Source of the DNA: Neospora caninum Liverpool
Lineage: Eukaryota; Apicomplexa; Conoidasida; Eucoccidiorida; Sarcocystidae
Assembly: GCF_000208865.1 (NCBI RefSeq)
Contig: NC_018396.1
Location: 186,001 to 250,000 of the forward strand
DNA: 64,000 nt
Direction of reading: 5' to 3'
This document shows positions 63,365-64,000 of the stretch, piece after piece. The first letter of the stretch is position 1; each line of letters starts with the position of its first letter. Below the pieces are notes generated by a model. It made no database searches and had not been told where the DNA came from. It saw only the letters and a program-made list of their open reading frames with translations. The position numbers were made by a program, and so were the translations under genes.

Positions 63365-63892
63365 TCACTGAACAGCTGCTGTAACCTGCCACTGGAATAG
63401 CTCCGGCCGGTTTTCGGCGTCTAGTAACGATCCTTCCCGTTCACTTTTGAAGACAGAAAAGGCTCTCAGCGCGCCGTTGGCTCTGTCGGCTGTAAGCGAA
63501 ACCACGTATCCAGCCGGGTGACACTGCCTTCCGTCTGGGCGGCACACTTTCCACCGGTGCAACGCTGCTTTTGTGTGCAGCAGTATTAGGATAGGCTTGG
63601 CTGAACTGTGTACACGTGGGTGTAGAAAGCAGACCGGCTGTTCACAAATTAGGTAAATGAACTTCAAGCGACGGGCGAATCTCGGCTCTGAAGCAAAAAT
63701 CAGGACAGGGGGCTGACCTGACGCAGATCGCAGAAGACTCGTGCTGTCTAACGAGCGCCGGAGGACGAGCCGACCGCTGGTGAACCCGGCCTCCCACGGT
63801 TGCTCGGGAGCGCGGTGCTCCTACAGAGAGTTAGCCCAGGCTTACGTATCTGGCTTCCTGGCACACCATTCGTTTTCCTTTAGGCGATCCAT
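63365..63892 (-). CDS. Small 95-aa protein, two exons
   Basis: Exon 1 63892-63846 starts at an ATG in near-ideal context (AACGCCATGG) and reads MDRLKENEWCARKPD to a GTAAGC donor in phase 2. Exon 2 63605-63365 follows a CAG acceptor in phase 2. It runs SAKPILILLHTKAALHRWKV, then CRPDGRQCHPAGYVVSLTAD, to TGA. Total 288 nt. Basic in the middle, no low complexity, no motif recognised. The first exon lies only 41 bases from the ATG of the divergent secreted-protein frame at 63934, so one of the two starts may be wrong or the two share a very compact bidirectional 5' region. Confidence 0.55.
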
Positions 63893-63933
63893 GGCGTTTC
63901 GCGGAAGCTGAAACCCTCCCTTTGACCAGCAAA

Positions 63934-64000
63934 ATGAGGAGTTTCGCGATCTTCCTCGCAGCGGGGGCCTGCGCTCTTTTGCAGTCTCCCGTTCTTGCCT
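63934..64000 (+). CDS. Start of a secreted protein (partial, right edge)
   Basis: ATG in context CAAAATGAGG opens a frame that stays open to the end of the window. Residues 1-22 are a classical signal peptide: short basic start (MRSF), hydrophobic core AIFLAAGACALL, and a VLA cleavage motif. In a coccidian this suits a protein sent to micronemes, dense granules, rhoptries or the surface. Nothing of the mature protein is visible, so no family can be named. Confidence 0.5.
   Translation, partial: MRSFAIFLAAGACALLQSPVLA

Overview
The window looks like nuclear DNA of a coccidian apicomplexan, most likely the Toxoplasma/Hammondia/Neospora group. This is inference. The genes have many small exons with GTAAGT/GTGAGT-type donors and pyrimidine-rich acceptors. 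Very long exons code for low-complexity Ser/Gly/Arg-rich protein around short conserved cores. Gene content (PKA, TTLL, PX-WD40, secreted proteins) also fits. I see no CRISPR array, insertion sequence, rRNA or tRNA. Every spliced model was built by hand from acceptor/donor sites and reading phase; boundaries may be off by a base, and 5' ends are the weakest part.

Layout, left to right: (1) 128-5179, minus: a POT1-like telomere-end-binding protein, cut by the left edge. (2) 6585-7550, plus: a 226-aa basic/coiled-coil protein. (3) 8397-10622, plus: a 574-aa protein with a signal peptide. (4) 12531-15876, plus: a cAMP-dependent protein kinase catalytic subunit with a one-base frameshift between the catalytic loop and DFG. 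(5) 18177-19144, plus: a 209-aa coiled-coil protein. (6) 19449-25272, plus: a 1357-aa tubulin-tyrosine-ligase-like enzyme. (7) 26108-33322, minus: a 575-aa PX-WD40 protein in 15 exons. (8) 33.3-38.1 kb: a gene-poor stretch with a candidate minus-strand small gene (34184-34830) and a three-exon 63-aa gene (35581-36017, plus). (9) 38099-55218, plus: a giant gene of about 4,700 residues whose dispersed conserved blocks follow Rictor/Pianissimo, the defining subunit of TOR complex 2, in order from N-terminus to C-terminus. (10) 57882-63107, plus: a 1741-aa F-box protein in one open frame. (11) 63365-63892, minus: a 95-aa two-exon gene. (12) 63934-64000, plus: the start of a secreted protein, cut by the right edge.

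The genes do not form one pathway. Several belong to eukaryotic regulation: PKA and Rictor in signalling, PX-WD40 in phosphoinositide recognition, an F-box adaptor for ubiquitin ligation, TTLL for tubulin modification and POT1 for telomere capping. The most notable points are the divergent, enlarged Rictor homologue, the PKA frameshift, the POT1-like protein, the PX-WD40 fusion, and small multi-exon genes that single-frame ORF calling misses.
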